7,320 bases of DNA from JBCDJG01 sp038748065 (GTDB lineage: Bacteria; Pseudomonadota; Gammaproteobacteria; Pseudomonadales; Halieaceae), in assembly GCA_038748065.1 (NCBI GenBank), contig JBCDJG010000099.1:1-7320 (forward strand), given 5' to 3'. The stretch's first letter is position 1. Every line of letters begins with the position of its first letter. The position numbers and the translations under genes are program-made. The notes under the pieces are model-generated. The model did no database searches. It saw only the letters and a program-made list of their open reading frames with translations, and was not told where the DNA came from. This document shows positions 7,308 to 7,320 of the stretch, in pieces.

Positions 7308-7320
7308 TGAACAGTGTTCA
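7308..7320. promoter_or_regulatory. 13-bp perfect palindrome, candidate operator upstream of the receptor operon
   Basis: TGAACAGTGTTCA is a perfect inverted repeat (TGAACA / TGTTCA arms around one central base), 32 nt upstream of the receptor ATG. Short symmetric sites of this kind at this position often bind dimeric repressors such as TetR-family proteins. It touches the window edge, so the full arm length, the promoter and any neighbouring regulator gene are not visible. Regulator identity is not claimed; a chance palindrome is possible. Confidence 0.45.

Overview
The window (moderately high GC, dense coding) looks like chromosomal DNA of a Gram-negative gammaproteobacterium, plausibly a marine heterotroph. 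This rests on an outer-membrane TonB-dependent receptor of the 'VTARKR...DVPIAVSAL' type, a PepN-type M1 aminopeptidase with the gammaproteobacterial motif set, and Shine-Dalgarno-led, overlapping genes. The genus cannot be fixed from the sequence alone.

Layout: on the minus strand, read from the right edge leftward, four genes run almost without gaps. They are a TonB-dependent receptor (7275-5092), a PepN-like aminopeptidase (5090-2454, 1 nt after the receptor stop), a serine hydrolase of the beta-lactamase/S12 fold (2457-1342, ATGA overlap with the aminopeptidase stop) and a short single-domain asparaginase-like protein (1332-841, 9 nt after the hydrolase stop). A 13-bp perfect palindrome lies just upstream of the receptor at the window edge and could be an operator. 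From the left edge, one plus-strand gene (2-844, 5' end outside the window) encodes a second S12/beta-lactamase-fold serine hydrolase and converges on the operon with overlapping stop codons. There are no intergenic stretches over 50 nt, and I saw no tRNA, rRNA, CRISPR array or mobile element.

How the genes may work together (inference): the receptor would import a scarce, large or unusual ligand through the outer membrane, and the three enzymes would break it down (amino-terminal peptide bonds, amide/ester/D-amino acid bonds, side-chain or terminal amides). Two of the enzymes depart from their textbook relatives at substrate-facing positions. The PepN-like enzyme keeps all catalytic residues but lacks the Met and Tyr that line the S1 pocket of E. 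coli PepN. The asparaginase-like protein has only the N-terminal domain, with Tyr in place of the Asp of the HGTDT motif. This suggests a dedicated pathway for an atypical peptide-like substrate rather than housekeeping peptide turnover.
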